A stretch of 64,000 nucleotides of DNA, from positions 2,666,001-2,730,000 of the forward strand of contig NZ_CP009933.1 of assembly GCF_000968375.1 (NCBI RefSeq), read 5' to 3'. Below the pieces are notes generated by a model that was not told the DNA's origin, ran no database searches, and was given only the letters and a program-made list of their open reading frames with translations. Positions 54,358 to 63,907 of the stretch are shown here, in pieces; position 1 is the first letter of the stretch; every line of letters begins with the position of its first letter. Made by a program: the position numbers and the translations under genes. The DNA is from Clostridium scatologenes (GTDB taxonomy: Bacteria; Bacillota; Clostridia; Clostridiales; Clostridiaceae).

Positions 54358-55050
54358 CTAAAAATCTTTATAATATTCATTAGCAAAATCTAAATGCTTC
54401 TTCATAGCCTCTGATGCTTTTTTAGGATTACGAGATTTAAGCCCCTTATATATATCATCATGCTGTTTAAATAATACTTCTCTATTAGCTTCATCTACCA
54501 ATATTCTTCTTCTTGCATCTTTAATAACTTCATCCATTAAAGATGAAATTGCATTTAAAATATTGATTATTAAATAATTTCTAGAAGCTTTTGCAACTTT
54601 ATAATGAAATTCCTTATCAATTTTAACGTTATCAACTTCATTATTAGAATTAATTGAATCTAATAATACTTTCATATGCTTTAATTCTTCATCTGTGATT
54701 CTTTGAGCAGCTAAAGCAGCAGTCTCTACTTCAATAATTTTTCTAATTTCCATAATTTCAGAAGAACTACTTTTTTGAAGCATAAACATCATAGATAGAG
54801 GTTCAAATAGGCTATTCTCAAAGCTTTCCCTAATATAATTTCCTTCACCTTGTCTACATTCAACTAATCCTATAATCTGAAGCGCTCTTAAAGCTTCCCT
54901 TATAGATGTTCTACTAACTTGAAGATGTTCTACCAGCTCCCTTTCTGAAGGTAATTTATCTCCTTTTTTCAATGTACCATCTATAATCATATTTTTAATT
55001 TGTTCTATTACCTGTTCATAGACCTTTGTATTTTTTATTGGGCTGAACAT
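54358..55050 (-). CDS. FadR-subfamily GntR regulator (LldR-like, lactate operon)
   Basis: 230 aa. N-terminal winged helix VYEQVIEQIKNMIIDGTLKKGDKLPSERELVEHLQVSRTSIREALRALQIIGLVECRQGEGNYI, and the helical FCD ligand domain in the C-terminal two thirds (IMEIRKIIEVETAALAAQRIT; EFHYKVAKASRN; HDDIYKGLKSRNPKKASEAMKKHL), with the metal-binding H and D positions. LldR/LctA proteins of this type repress lactate genes and release DNA on lactate. It is transcribed in the same direction as the operon, 640 bp upstream, and the TGGTNNNACCA sites in between are its likely targets. SD GGGAGG. Confidence 0.9.
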   Translation of the reverse strand: MFSPIKNTKVYEQVIEQIKNMIIDGTLKKGDKLPSERELVEHLQVSRTSIREALRALQIIGLVECRQGEGNYIRESFENSLFEPLSMMFMLQKSSSSEIMEIRKIIEVETAALAAQRITDEELKHMKVLLDSINSNNEVDNVKIDKEFHYKVAKASRNYLIINILNAISSLMDEVIKDARRRILVDEANREVLFKQHDDIYKGLKSRNPKKASEAMKKHLDFANEYYKDF

Positions 55051-55093
55051 GAAACCAAACCTCCCTTTTTATCAAGCTGCATTAGAAAAATCT

Positions 55094-55761
55094 CTAACTC
55101 TCTAATATCTTGTCTCTTTTCATTACAATGTTCCAATTCACATAAATCTGAAATAAACTTACTACATCCTGTTCATTATACAAAAGTATTTTATCTATTT
55201 TTTCCTTCGGCATTCTCTGTACATAGCTACTATCTTTTACAATTTTACTAAAAGTTTTAGCTAAATTAGAACCACTTATAACCTCACTTTCACGAATTAT
55301 ACCAAATTCTTTTTCTAATGCCTTAAGTCCAATACAAATTTTTTTTTCTTTTCATATTCTTTTTGAAGATCTATATGTTTAAAATGCGCTTCTATATCAA
55401 AGCCTATATTATACTTTTCAAAAAGATAATTAATTACTGTAAAATCATTATTACCTGAAAAAGTTACTAAATACTTTTTATCATATTTTGAACTCATAGT
55501 CTGAAAATAATTCTTAGCAAGAGTTAATATATGTCTTGCATCTTTTCCACTTTCTATCATGTATTGTGTAACATTAAGCTTATTTTCTATATCATCAAAA
55601 TAACAGCATCCAAAAACCCCTATACAAATAGGTTTTTTATATATATAATGTTCCAAATCAAAGAACAAAGCATCCTTAAATAGATAATTTTTTCCATTTA
55701 TGCTCAGCATATTTTCTTCTGATAATTTTTCAACTTCTAAAACATTATGCCTTTCTATCAC
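55094..55761 (-). pseudogene. RNase H-like (YprB-type) protein, frameshifted in an A9 tract
   Basis: From ATG 55761 the frame (MIERHNVLEVEKLSEENML...CCYFDDIENK...HILTLAKNYFQTMS) reads to a stop at 55315, giving 148 aa. The family C-terminus is in another frame: GLKALEKEFGIIR, SGSNLAKTFSKIVKD, PKEKIDKILLYNEQDVVSLFQIY, ending at TAG 55094-55096. One extra A in the run of nine (55339-55347) would restore a single 222-aa YprB-like predicted exonuclease-fold protein. Either the gene is inactivated, the tract slips, or the base is a sequencing error. Confidence 0.82.
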
Positions 55762-55973
55762 TCTACCACTCTTTTCTAATTAATTATGTAAAACATCCGT
55801 TTTAATATTATATCATTTTTTAGCAATCAAGTGAAATTTAATTCATGTACATGATATAAATATAAATTCTGAACATAAAAAAAACAACAAGAAAATATTA
55901 ATATGCTTTGTATCATATTGCTCTGAGCCAAAACATATTAATATCTTTGACTTGTTATTTTACTTCATATATC

Positions 55974-56702
55974 CTAGTTAAAATTATTGATACAATCTGG
56001 TTTTAAATTATATACTGTATCCTTTCTTTCAACTATTATCTGTATTTTCTTTCTAACTTCCTCATCCTCTGTGACCTTTTGAAGAAGCTCTTTTGTCGGA
56101 TTTACACAAACAGGATATCTTACCAATTTAAACATTGAAAAATCTCCAGATGTATCTCCATAAGCATAACTATTGCATAAATCTATATTATACTTTTTTA
56201 CTAAATCATAAATGGCATTTTCTTTACTTTCACTATCCCACATTGGAATTACTTCTCCAGTATACATTTCATCACCATCTATTATATACTTTGCTCCTTT
56301 ATAATCATCAAATCCATATTTTATAGACATTTCCCTTACTAACTCTATAGGACTTCCTGATACAGTTATCACCTTATGTCCTTTTCCTTTATGCCACTTT
56401 ATTTTATCCCTTGTAAATGTATAAACTCTATCTCCTTTTTGTGCCACTACATTTTTAGCTATAAATTCTATTTGGGATTTATGAAGACCTTTTATAGCCT
56501 CAATATATATTCCTGCCATTTTCAAAAGATAGTTATCATAGTTTCCTTGTCTTTTATCCCATTTTTCATACTCCGGTTTTACTTCCTTATACCATCTATC
56601 AGGTGGAATTATTTCATATTTAACAAGTTTTTTAAAAACTTCTGTAATCAATCCTTCTCTATATAAAGTACCATCAATATCAAAAAAAGCTGCTATATTC
56701 AT
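55974..56702 (-). CDS. HAD-IB phosphatase (SerB-like)
   Basis: 242 aa from ATG 56702 (MNIAAFFDIDGTLYREGLI), with GGAGG upstream; the frame continues to 56756 without a better SD. HAD motifs: I DIDGT, II VSGSPIELV, III the conserved Lys near ENAIYDLVKKY, IV YGDTSGDFSMF. Related enzymes dephosphorylate phosphoserine, glycerol-phosphate-type or lipid-linked intermediates; the substrate cannot be told. Cytosolic, monocistronic. The 55797-55973 gap shows no gene. Confidence 0.88.
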   Translation of the reverse strand: MNIAAFFDIDGTLYREGLITEVFKKLVKYEIIPPDRWYKEVKPEYEKWDKRQGNYDNYLLKMAGIYIEAIKGLHKSQIEFIAKNVVAQKGDRVYTFTRDKIKWHKGKGHKVITVSGSPIELVREMSIKYGFDDYKGAKYIIDGDEMYTGEVIPMWDSESKENAIYDLVKKYNIDLCNSYAYGDTSGDFSMFKLVRYPVCVNPTKELLQKVTEDEEVRKKIQIIVERKDTVYNLKPDCINNFN

Positions 56703-56940
56703 AATACCCCTCCTTGTGTAAATTATATGTTCATTTATTAAGCAGATAATATACATAATACATTGCTGTAAATATACTCATTAATTTTAATTAATATCTA
56801 TAATTTTTATAATTTAAATTGAATGTATTAATTTTAAAATTATATTTTATGTTATTATATTACTTATATGATTAAAAAGCTACTAAATTTATAATTTAAA
56901 AGTATTGCGTCACTAAGGATAGAATATAAATATGAATTTA

Positions 56941-56975
56941 TTCATAAAGTTAACACAGCCTTAACTTTATATAAT
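56941..56975 (+). promoter_or_regulatory. PhoP-box-like direct repeats and -10 of the metallophosphoesterase gene
   Basis: TTAACA (56950-56955) and TTAACT (56961-56966) are 11 nt apart (N5 spacer); TTCATA precedes them. TATAAT (56970-56975) follows with no -35 match at 17 nt. This is the layout of a Bacillus-type Pho promoter. The remainder of 56703-57044 is AT-rich without genes. Confidence 0.45.
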
Positions 56976-57044
56976 ATCTACTTAACTTAATAAATATATA
57001 ATTATGTTATGCAATGGAAAATTAAGTTAAGAGGTGAAAAATTT

Positions 57045-58709
57045 ATGAAAAAGCGACATTTATCAATGTTAATAGCTACACTTATTATTACTACATTAAC
57101 AACAGCTCCATTATATTCAGCACAAGCAGCCTATGATAGTACAACTATTAATACCAGCTTGAATTCTACTATAAAACCTGATCATGTTACTTTAACATGG
57201 ACAAAGGATCCTAAAACTACTCAAACCATTACTTGGAGAACTAGTACAAATATAACTAAAGGATTGGTTCAATATAAAAATTTGACTACTGGTGAGACAA
57301 AAACTTTTGATGCTTCTAAAGAAGGTTTTTCAACATCAAACACTGATATAACTATAGGGTATATGAATTTATTTTCAGCTACTTTAACTAATCTTACTCC
57401 AAATACTAAATATAGTTACAAAGTAGGATATGGACAAAATTGGAGTGAAGAAAGCACCTTTAAAACAGAAGCAAACAAAGAAGATGATGTTAAGTTTATT
57501 GTTTTTGGAGATTCTCAAAGTGGAAACGCAGATGTTCCAAATTATGCTCCATGGAACAAAACTATTCAAAATGCCTATTCTAAAAATAAAGATGCTGACT
57601 TTATAATAAATATGGGTGATTTAGTTGAAAAAGGACAAGATTATAGACACTGGAATAACTGGTTTGATGCTGGAAAAAATGTTATTGACAATATACCAGA
57701 AATGCCAACTCAGGGTAACCATGAAACCTACAATGCTGTTGGTTGGGATTCAACTAAGCCTAAATATTTTGTAAATCAATTCAAGGTTCCCATGAATGGC
57801 CCCGAAGGTCTTAAAGGTCAAGTGTATTCCTATGATTATGGAAATGTTCATTTCGTAATGTTAGACAGCCAGGAGGAAGAAGAAGCTCCAAATAACGATA
57901 ATTTTTTAAAGCAACAAGCAGCTTGGCTTGATTCAGATTTATCTGCAAATAAACAACCCTGGACAATAGTTTCCTTCCACAAAACTCCATACTACAATAA
58001 AGCATCAAGAGCTAATGTAATCTTAAAAAATATAATATCACCTATAATAGAAAAGCATCATGTAGATTTAGTTCTTAACGGACATGATCATGGTGTATCT
58101 AGAACTTTTCCTATAAACAATGGTAAATATTATACAGATTATTCTAAAGGAACAGTATATTATGTAACTGGTAGAAGCGGTGCTAAATATTATGGAGACT
58201 TATCTTCTAAAGTTTGGGATGCATTTTTCTTTGATCCCCAAGATATGCCTTCTTATGAGGTAGCAGATGTTAAAGGAAATGTACTTACAATAAATGCATA
58301 TAAGCAGGATGGAACTTTATTAGATTCCTTCACAATAGATAAAGATCATCCACAAAATAGTACAAAGGTAGTTCTTCCAGCTGCATATAATGTTGATATG
58401 AATAATAAAGAATTAGCAGCTATAGGAGCTGATCCAAGATTGGTGATATATGGAACACCAATTGCCTTTGGAAGCAATCAAACTGAAATAGTAAATGGTA
58501 AAGCTTTTGTTAATCCACTCTATATAGCTATGTATTTAGGTGGAACTTATGACTCTTCTTCATCGAAATTAACCATAGATAAACAAACCTATAGTTTTAA
58601 TGCAAAAGATCTTTCTTCTAAGAAAAATGTTAGCTTAGATGCTTTAACTAAAGCAGGCTTCAACTGCAGTTATAATACTCAATTCAATATGGTTATGATA
58701 GATAAATAA
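57045..58709 (+). CDS. Secreted metallophosphoesterase (purple-acid-phosphatase-like)
   Basis: 554 aa from ATG 57045 (MKKRHLSML), AGAGGTG upstream; an ATG at 57009 lacks an SD. Signal peptide 1-27 (LIATLIITTLTTAPLYSAQA). Purple acid phosphatase N-terminal beta-domain (DHVTLTWTKDPKTTQTITWRTST), then the metal-binding core: FGDSQSG, NMGDLVEKG, GNHE, SFHKTPYY and GHDHGVSR, the five-block dimetal phosphatase pattern. A C-terminal domain (about 440-554; EIVNGKAFVNPLYIAMYLGGTYDSSSSKLTIDKQTYSF) looks like the copper-amine-oxidase-N stalk found in clostridial secreted proteins. Probably releases phosphate from organic esters outside the cell; a Pho-like promoter supports this. Confidence 0.9.
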   Translation: MKKRHLSMLIATLIITTLTTAPLYSAQAAYDSTTINTSLNSTIKPDHVTLTWTKDPKTTQTITWRTSTNITKGLVQYKNLTTGETKTFDASKEGFSTSNTDITIGYMNLFSATLTNLTPNTKYSYKVGYGQNWSEESTFKTEANKEDDVKFIVFGDSQSGNADVPNYAPWNKTIQNAYSKNKDADFIINMGDLVEKGQDYRHWNNWFDAGKNVIDNIPEMPTQGNHETYNAVGWDSTKPKYFVNQFKVPMNGPEGLKGQVYSYDYGNVHFVMLDSQEEEEAPNNDNFLKQQAAWLDSDLSANKQPWTIVSFHKTPYYNKASRANVILKNIISPIIEKHHVDLVLNGHDHGVSRTFPINNGKYYTDYSKGTVYYVTGRSGAKYYGDLSSKVWDAFFFDPQDMPSYEVADVKGNVLTINAYKQDGTLLDSFTIDKDHPQNSTKVVLPAAYNVDMNNKELAAIGADPRLVIYGTPIAFGSNQTEIVNGKAFVNPLYIAMYLGGTYDSSSSKLTIDKQTYSFNAKDLSSKKNVSLDALTKAGFNCSYNTQFNMVMIDK

Positions 58710-58712
58710 ATA

Positions 58713-58730
58713 AGAGGACAATTGTCCTCT
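58713..58730. terminator. Palindrome between convergent genes
   Basis: AGAGGACAATTGTCCTCT is perfectly palindromic, followed by a second GTCCTCT. There is no plus-strand U-run, so its terminator strength is uncertain. Confidence 0.45.
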
Positions 58731-58750
58731 GTCCTCTCAAAAATATTACC

Positions 58751-59269
58751 TTAATATTTCTCATACATTTCTTCTAAAAGCTTTAAATGAAGCTCCTCAT
58801 CCACTATAATTCTGTTAATCAATTTCTTTATAAATTCATCCTTAATCAAAATAACATGACGCTTATATTGATTAATGGCCTTTTTTTCTGATCTAATGGC
58901 TTCTGCAATCATGGCCTTTATAGCAGTCGTAAAATTGACATATTTAGCAGTCCAAAGTTTAGTAAATGGACAGGTAGAATTAGCATACACTGGTTTCACC
59001 CCTAGTAACTTAATTGTATCTCCTAAAAGTTCTAGATGCTTCATTTCTGCCATAGCTATTCCGCCTATAAGTTCTGCAAAGTCATTATACTTTCCTTCAC
59101 TAACTATGTGTTGAAAGATATAAAGATTTATAGCTGTAAGTTCACTAACCATACCTGCATAATCTTCAAGCAATAGATTAGCATAAAAAATATTTTTACC
59201 TTCCACTTTTGGTTCTGGATAAGGTTCGTTAACAATATACTTAGTATATTTTGAAATATCCCCTGGCAT
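58751..59269 (-). CDS. Ferritin-like diiron protein
   Basis: 172 aa, four-helix bundle. Metal-ligand pattern: E in DYAGMVSELTAINLYIFQ, ExxH in GIAMAEMKHLELLG, E in IAEAIRSEKKAINQY and ExxH in DEELHLKLLEEMY. This places it among bacterioferritin/rubrerythrin-like ferritins, with no rubredoxin domain or C-terminal extension; it resembles spore-coat-associated CotJC-like and manganese-catalase-type proteins only loosely. The role is probably metal or peroxide handling. Starts MPGDISKYT with AGGAG upstream. Convergent with the phosphatase. Confidence 0.8.
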   Translation of the reverse strand: MPGDISKYTKYIVNEPYPEPKVEGKNIFYANLLLEDYAGMVSELTAINLYIFQHIVSEGKYNDFAELIGGIAMAEMKHLELLGDTIKLLGVKPVYANSTCPFTKLWTAKYVNFTTAIKAMIAEAIRSEKKAINQYKRHVILIKDEFIKKLINRIIVDEELHLKLLEEMYEKY

Positions 59270-59313
59270 ACATTCTCCTACAATAATGATTTAATATATT
59301 TATATGAATGTTT

Positions 59314-61134
59314 TTAATTATATATATCAGAAAATTCCAAATTCACTTTTTGAATATAGCTTTTTTTCATTGTATCTTTATAAGAATTATAATTATATTC
59401 TCCATCGTCTACTAATTTACATGGAATATGTATGATAAATTCGCTGCCGTAACCTTCCTTACTATTTACTGATATAGTTCCTCCCTGCAATTCTACTAGC
59501 GCCTTTACTAGAGAAAGCCCTATTCCGCTTCCTTCATTTTCCCTTGTAAGAGATTTATCGACTTGTACAAAACGTTCAAATATTGAATCTAACTTTTCTT
59601 TAGGAATACCTTTTCCTGTATCTTTCACTCTTATACAAACACTTTCAGTACCATTTTCTACATTAACAAAAATACTTCCTCCACGAAGTGTAAATTTTAT
59701 TGCATTAGACAATAAATTCAACATAATTCTTTCCATCTTTTCCGGGTCACAAGCAATAATTTTTTCTTCGATATCTGTATCAAATACCACAGATAGACCT
59801 TTATTTTCTATATAATCTGCTACTGAAAGGGTTATATCTTCTATAAGACTTATTATATTACAATTAATTTCATTTATTACAATATACCCTGAATCTATTT
59901 TCGTAATATCAATTAAATTATTAACCAGCCTTAAAAGTCGGTAACAATTTTGTTCCATAATATTTATGTATTTATATTTATCTACAGAATTATCATTAAA
60001 ATTACAATCTTTTAGTTTAAGCTTATGCACTTGTATAGCAGAAAATATAACATTAATTGGTGTTCTTAATTCATGAGAAATGTTAGCAAAAAAATCTGTT
60101 TTAACTCTATCATATTCCTTAATCTCAAATAATCTCATTCTTTCTTTTTCAATACTTTTTTGTAATTCTTCCATACGTTTTTTTTCAGTTATATCCATAG
60201 CTACTCTAATTATTACATTACGCCCATCACTTAACTTACCAATACAAGCCGAATAAAAGTTCCAAATTTTCACACATCCACTTTTCGTTTTTACAGAATA
60301 CTCTCCATCATTTCGTTTTTCTTCAAAACTGTATGGTATATTTTCACTACACTGTGAATCTTCTTTAAATATATCTGATATCTCTGCCCATTTAGAGGTT
60401 ATTGGAATATTCTTAATTGTATATCCTGTAATACTTTCCCAAGCTTTATTAATATTCATTACCTCTCCATCTTCGGCATATATCATTACAGGAACTGGAG
60501 CTTCTTCTATAGAATAACGAAATTTCCTTTCACTTTCCCTTAAAGCTTCTTCAGTTTTAGTTCGTTCAGTAATCTCTTCCTCAAGCATAACATTAAATTC
60601 TTTTAGATCATCAGTTATTTCTTCTAATTGTTGATTATCTTTCCTGACCTGTTCTTTTAAATCATTATTATCTTTCATCAACTTTTCATTAAACTTACTA
60701 ATTTGATTATAACTCTTTTCACTATATTTCCACATTTGCTTATTCATAAAATATAGCTTTAATTGAGTTGTCACTCTAATTATAACTTCATTATAATTAA
60801 TAGGCATATTTATATAATCATCAGCTCCAGCACTAAATAAATCATCTATATCAACTTTTTCATTTTTATTATTAATAAAAATAATAGGAATTTCTTCAAG
60901 TTTGTCATTACATTTAAAAGACTCACAAACTTTGCATCCATCTGCACTACTTTTAAGTAAAATTATATCTGGAGGGTTTTTCATAACAGATTTCATACCC
61001 ATTTCATAACTTAAAACATTTCTTACATTATGCCATTTTTGCCTAAGTATCATAGTTAATATTTTAATGTTATAATAAGAATCGTCAACAATAAGTACAC
61101 TAGCATTATTTAAAAAATCTTCTACATCATCCAT
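59314..61134 (-). CDS. Hybrid sensor kinase: degenerate receiver-PAS-HisKA-HATPase
   Basis: 606 aa. Residues about 10-125 form a CheY-like receiver (VLIVDDS) in which the phosphoryl-acceptor Asp is Lys61 (DIILLKSS) and the conserved Lys is Met (YINMPI), so it should not be phosphorylated. A coiled coil (about 140-200) leads to a PAS/PAC domain (FRYSIEEAPVPVMIYAEDGEVMNINKAWESITGYT), then HisKA with FFANISHELRTPINVI and HATPase_c (MLNLLSNAIKFT; DTGKGIPKEKLDSIFERF; GSGIGLSLVKALV). Cytosolic: no membrane helices. The next gene on the same strand is a FIST sensor protein, 120 bp upstream. Its output regulator is not in the window. Confidence 0.9.
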   Translation of the reverse strand: MDDVEDFLNNASVLIVDDSYYNIKILTMILRQKWHNVRNVLSYEMGMKSVMKNPPDIILLKSSADGCKVCESFKCNDKLEEIPIIFINNKNEKVDIDDLFSAGADDYINMPINYNEVIIRVTTQLKLYFMNKQMWKYSEKSYNQISKFNEKLMKDNNDLKEQVRKDNQQLEEITDDLKEFNVMLEEEITERTKTEEALRESERKFRYSIEEAPVPVMIYAEDGEVMNINKAWESITGYTIKNIPITSKWAEISDIFKEDSQCSENIPYSFEEKRNDGEYSVKTKSGCVKIWNFYSACIGKLSDGRNVIIRVAMDITEKKRMEELQKSIEKERMRLFEIKEYDRVKTDFFANISHELRTPINVIFSAIQVHKLKLKDCNFNDNSVDKYKYINIMEQNCYRLLRLVNNLIDITKIDSGYIVINEINCNIISLIEDITLSVADYIENKGLSVVFDTDIEEKIIACDPEKMERIMLNLLSNAIKFTLRGGSIFVNVENGTESVCIRVKDTGKGIPKEKLDSIFERFVQVDKSLTRENEGSGIGLSLVKALVELQGGTISVNSKEGYGSEFIIHIPCKLVDDGEYNYNSYKDTMKKSYIQKVNLEFSDIYN

Positions 61135-61254
61135 GGCTTATTTCCTCATTTCAAAAATATTTTAGTCAAAATTTTATGAACGCTTTAACTTATACATTAA
61201 AATTGATCTCTTAAAATTATACAAACACTTTTATTTATATGCAACTTTTAAAAT

Positions 61255-62601
61255 TTATGCATTTGTTTTTAATCTAAAGGCTAGCATAGTAGATGTCTGA
61301 TTTATATGTCCTATAAATTCTTCTCCATAACAAGAAAAACCAATAGTAGGAATGTCTCTAAACAATTCTCCATACTGTCCTTCAAGATTTTTTCTTTCTA
61401 GTTCAAGTGTACGTTCTATACAATTAAAATTTATAATTCCATCAATTTTTCCAAATTCCTGAATTTTATCTTCAATAGCCTTTTTCGTATCTTCTATAAT
61501 ATTAGTAGCTTGAAGTAACCTAACCTCCATACCTTTCAATATGCTGCAATAGAATAACATGCTTGTACCTTTTACTTGTTGTGGGCTTCTTACAAACATA
61601 TCATTTTTTCCTATTAATAAACCTACAGGATTAGTCATAAAATATTTTTCTGCATCTTCAATGGAACTAATTCCAAGAGCATCTGCATATGCTAAAATTG
61701 CAGGTTTATTATTAAATTCTATAACTTCTCTATTTTCTTCATTTACTTTACTAGCAACTAATTTAGTATCTAAACATTTAAAACTTTGAGTTTTAATAAT
61801 ACTAAAATCTGCATTATCATTTATCTTCAACATTACAAGTACTGCTGAATCACTATATGCTTTTCCATTTGCACAAACATGAGTTTTTGCAAATCTACAA
61901 TTATCTCCTGCAGATCCTCCTATAAAAAAGACATTGGTTCTATTACCAATCATGTCCATAACTTTTTCTTCTTTTTTACTTACACCATCTATTAATATTA
62001 TTCCCACATATTCTTTAGAATTCATTGTATATAAACTTTCATTAAAATACTTTTCAAAAGATGTAAATGCTTCTTCTATATTTAAACCTTCTTTCATTTT
62101 TTCAATTACTTCAACCTTTACATCAGAGATAATGTTTAAATTAAAAGCCATTGCTACAACTGAATCTTTTAATAATTTTCCACTAACTATTTCTCCAGAA
62201 GTTGAGCATCCAACTACTATGCAATCTCTAAAAGTTTCTTGCATTAAGTTACTTAAAAGCTGTTGATCAAAATTAGAAGAAGCAAAATATACTATCAGCT
62301 TAATGCCAAATAAATCTAATTGATTTTTAATATCACTTACAACTTCATTCTCCACGCATTTCTTTGAAAAAACAGATTTTATATTTACATCATCATATGT
62401 TGATTTTTTTACATTCAATTGTTCTGCAATCTTAAAAAGCTTCTCCATTATGACTTGATCATCTTCAGAGTCAACATGAAATTTATCAGGATTAATACCC
62501 TTTAAAATAAATTTTGCTTTAGTCATTTCTATAATAGCTGGATTTCCTTTAGACCTTTGTTTAATAATTTCATTAATAATTTCTCTTATCTTCCCTGCCA
62601 A
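61255..62601 (-). CDS. FIST sensory domain protein
   Basis: 448 aa. FIST_N features: IKLIVYFASSNFDQQLLSNLMQETFRDCIVVGCSTSGEIVSGKLLKDSVVAMAFN and ILIDGVSKKEEKVMDMIGNRTNVFFIGGSAGDNCRF. FIST_C features: ITEKYFMTNPVGLLIG-like DAEKYFMTNPVGLLIGKNDMFVRSPQQV and IDGIINFNCIERTLELERKNLEGQYGELFRDIPTIGFSCYGEEFIGHINQTSTMLAF. FIST modules sense amino acids or similar ligands in two-component and cyclic-nucleotide signalling. It probably forms a signalling pair with the kinase encoded 120 bp downstream. The 62602-63010 gap has no other gene. Confidence 0.9.
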   Translation of the reverse strand: MAGKIREIINEIIKQRSKGNPAIIEMTKAKFILKGINPDKFHVDSEDDQVIMEKLFKIAEQLNVKKSTYDDVNIKSVFSKKCVENEVVSDIKNQLDLFGIKLIVYFASSNFDQQLLSNLMQETFRDCIVVGCSTSGEIVSGKLLKDSVVAMAFNLNIISDVKVEVIEKMKEGLNIEEAFTSFEKYFNESLYTMNSKEYVGIILIDGVSKKEEKVMDMIGNRTNVFFIGGSAGDNCRFAKTHVCANGKAYSDSAVLVMLKINDNADFSIIKTQSFKCLDTKLVASKVNEENREVIEFNNKPAILAYADALGISSIEDAEKYFMTNPVGLLIGKNDMFVRSPQQVKGTSMLFYCSILKGMEVRLLQATNIIEDTKKAIEDKIQEFGKIDGIINFNCIERTLELERKNLEGQYGELFRDIPTIGFSCYGEEFIGHINQTSTMLAFRLKTNA

Positions 62602-63010
62602 GAATTGCTCACTCCTTCATATCTACATTAAATTCAGAAGACAATTTGTTATATATACCTTTTCTTAAAATAATAAATCTTTCTATAAAGTTGCATGGAA
62701 TCTTTAATATGTAAGTTGTACTTATTTACAAAAGTCGTTTATAAATCCAATTTTATACTAAAATATAAAATTATTATAGCATATATTTTTTATTATTTAT
62801 TTAATTTTCGTTATATTTCTTTAATTTATTTTATAATTTTTAATACAAAATAAGTTTTAAATGTAATTTAATGTTACCAGATAACAAAGTTTATTATTTG
62901 AAAAAACATGTTTATAAAAAGAAGCTTTTAAACTAAAAGGAGCTGTCACACTAAGGAGTTTACATACAATAATATTGTAATATTTACCCTTAATGCAATA
63001 GCTCTTTTTT

Positions 63011-63133
63011 CTACCTCTCTACTTTTTGACTTGACATACATAACTTTTCATTATATCCATCACCCTTTAATTGAAAATTTAATATATCATTTGTTGAAAA
63101 TTCATCTTCAATTACAATTATTTTAAAATTCAT
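63011..63133 (-). pseudogene. Response regulator remnant (receiver N-terminus)
   Basis: 40-aa frame beginning MNFKIIVIEDEFSTNDILNF, the start of a CheY-like receiver (IVIEDE acidic pair), followed by divergent sequence and a stop; no DNA-binding domain follows. A weak GGGGA lies before the ATG at 63133. Probably the decayed start of an OmpR-type regulator that once went with a kinase. The rest of 62602-63293 is AT-rich with no gene. Confidence 0.6.
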
Positions 63134-63293
63134 TAATATTCCCCATAAAAACATTTTCCATATTTTATGTTACATACACAATTATATCACTTTCATTTTC
63201 ATTTTGCTTTCATATTTGTATCTTACTTGAAATTATATTAATGCTTTATATAAAAACTTTTGTATTCATTAAATCTATTTAAATTACTGCAAA

Positions 63294-63333
63294 TAAAAAA
63301 GCCCTACATCTAGTTCACCTATATATGTAGAAC
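63294..63333 (-). terminator. Terminator of the downstream hypothetical gene
   Basis: Minus strand GTTCTACAT...ATGTAGGGC (9 bp with two G-U pairs), then TTTTTTA; about 40 bp after the stop at 63375. Confidence 0.75.
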
Positions 63334-63374
63334 TTTTTATGATCATATTTTTTGTTCTCAGATTAATATTTATA

Positions 63375-63758
63375 TTACGCTTCTAATCTTAATTTAGACA
63401 TCTCTTTATAATAAATAATTTCTTTCTCTTCCTCTTTAGTAATTGAGCCATCAACAATTAAAATATTATCTATGTCAACCATTTTAAAACATTTTGTATT
63501 TTGATTATAAGCATCACATACTTTAAGTCCTAATGTTCTATTTTTTTTATCTCCCGTTTTAATAAAAAATAGAGTCTCTCCTTGTTCATTAGAAACATCC
63601 TCAAATTTATTAAAATCTTCTTTAGTAATTAGTGACTGAACAAGGCCTTTTCTCAATCCCTTATTAACAATTGCTATAGTATCTTTATGTTTAATAAGAT
63701 ACTCTGAAATAAAATCAACTATTTCTTTTTTTGAATTGAATATTTGTGGATTAAACAT
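63375..63758 (-). CDS. Hypothetical protein, 127 aa
   Basis: I do not recognise a family. It is soluble, with a charged N-terminus (FNPQIFNSKKEIVDFISEYLIKHKD), a central beta-rich part (TLFFIKTGDKKNRTLGLKVCDAYNQNTKCFKMVDIDNILIVDG) and a helical tail. SD AGGAG in front of ATG 63758. A consensus sigma-A promoter lies at 63879-63907, giving about a 110-nt leader, so the gene is probably well expressed. The short frame 63761-63922 upstream is probably not a gene. Confidence 0.65.
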   Translation of the reverse strand: MFNPQIFNSKKEIVDFISEYLIKHKDTIAIVNKGLRKGLVQSLITKEDFNKFEDVSNEQGETLFFIKTGDKKNRTLGLKVCDAYNQNTKCFKMVDIDNILIVDGSITKEEEKEIIYYKEMSKLRLEA

Positions 63759-63878
63759 TACTAATCACTCCTCTTATATAATATATTTAAAATTCCTAAT
63801 ATTTCATTAATATTGATTTTCTTTGGTGTATTTTGTATCAACTCAGTAATTTTATGTCCTAAAGTTTTACTTGTTAAA

Positions 63879-63907
63879 ATTATAGTTCCATTATATAAAT
63901 ATGTCAA
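63879..63907 (-). promoter_or_regulatory. Consensus sigma-A promoter
   Basis: Minus strand TTGACA (63902-63907), 17 nt, TATAAT (63879-63884), both perfect matches. It drives the 127-aa hypothetical gene. Bases 63908-64000 show no recognisable feature. Confidence 0.8.
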
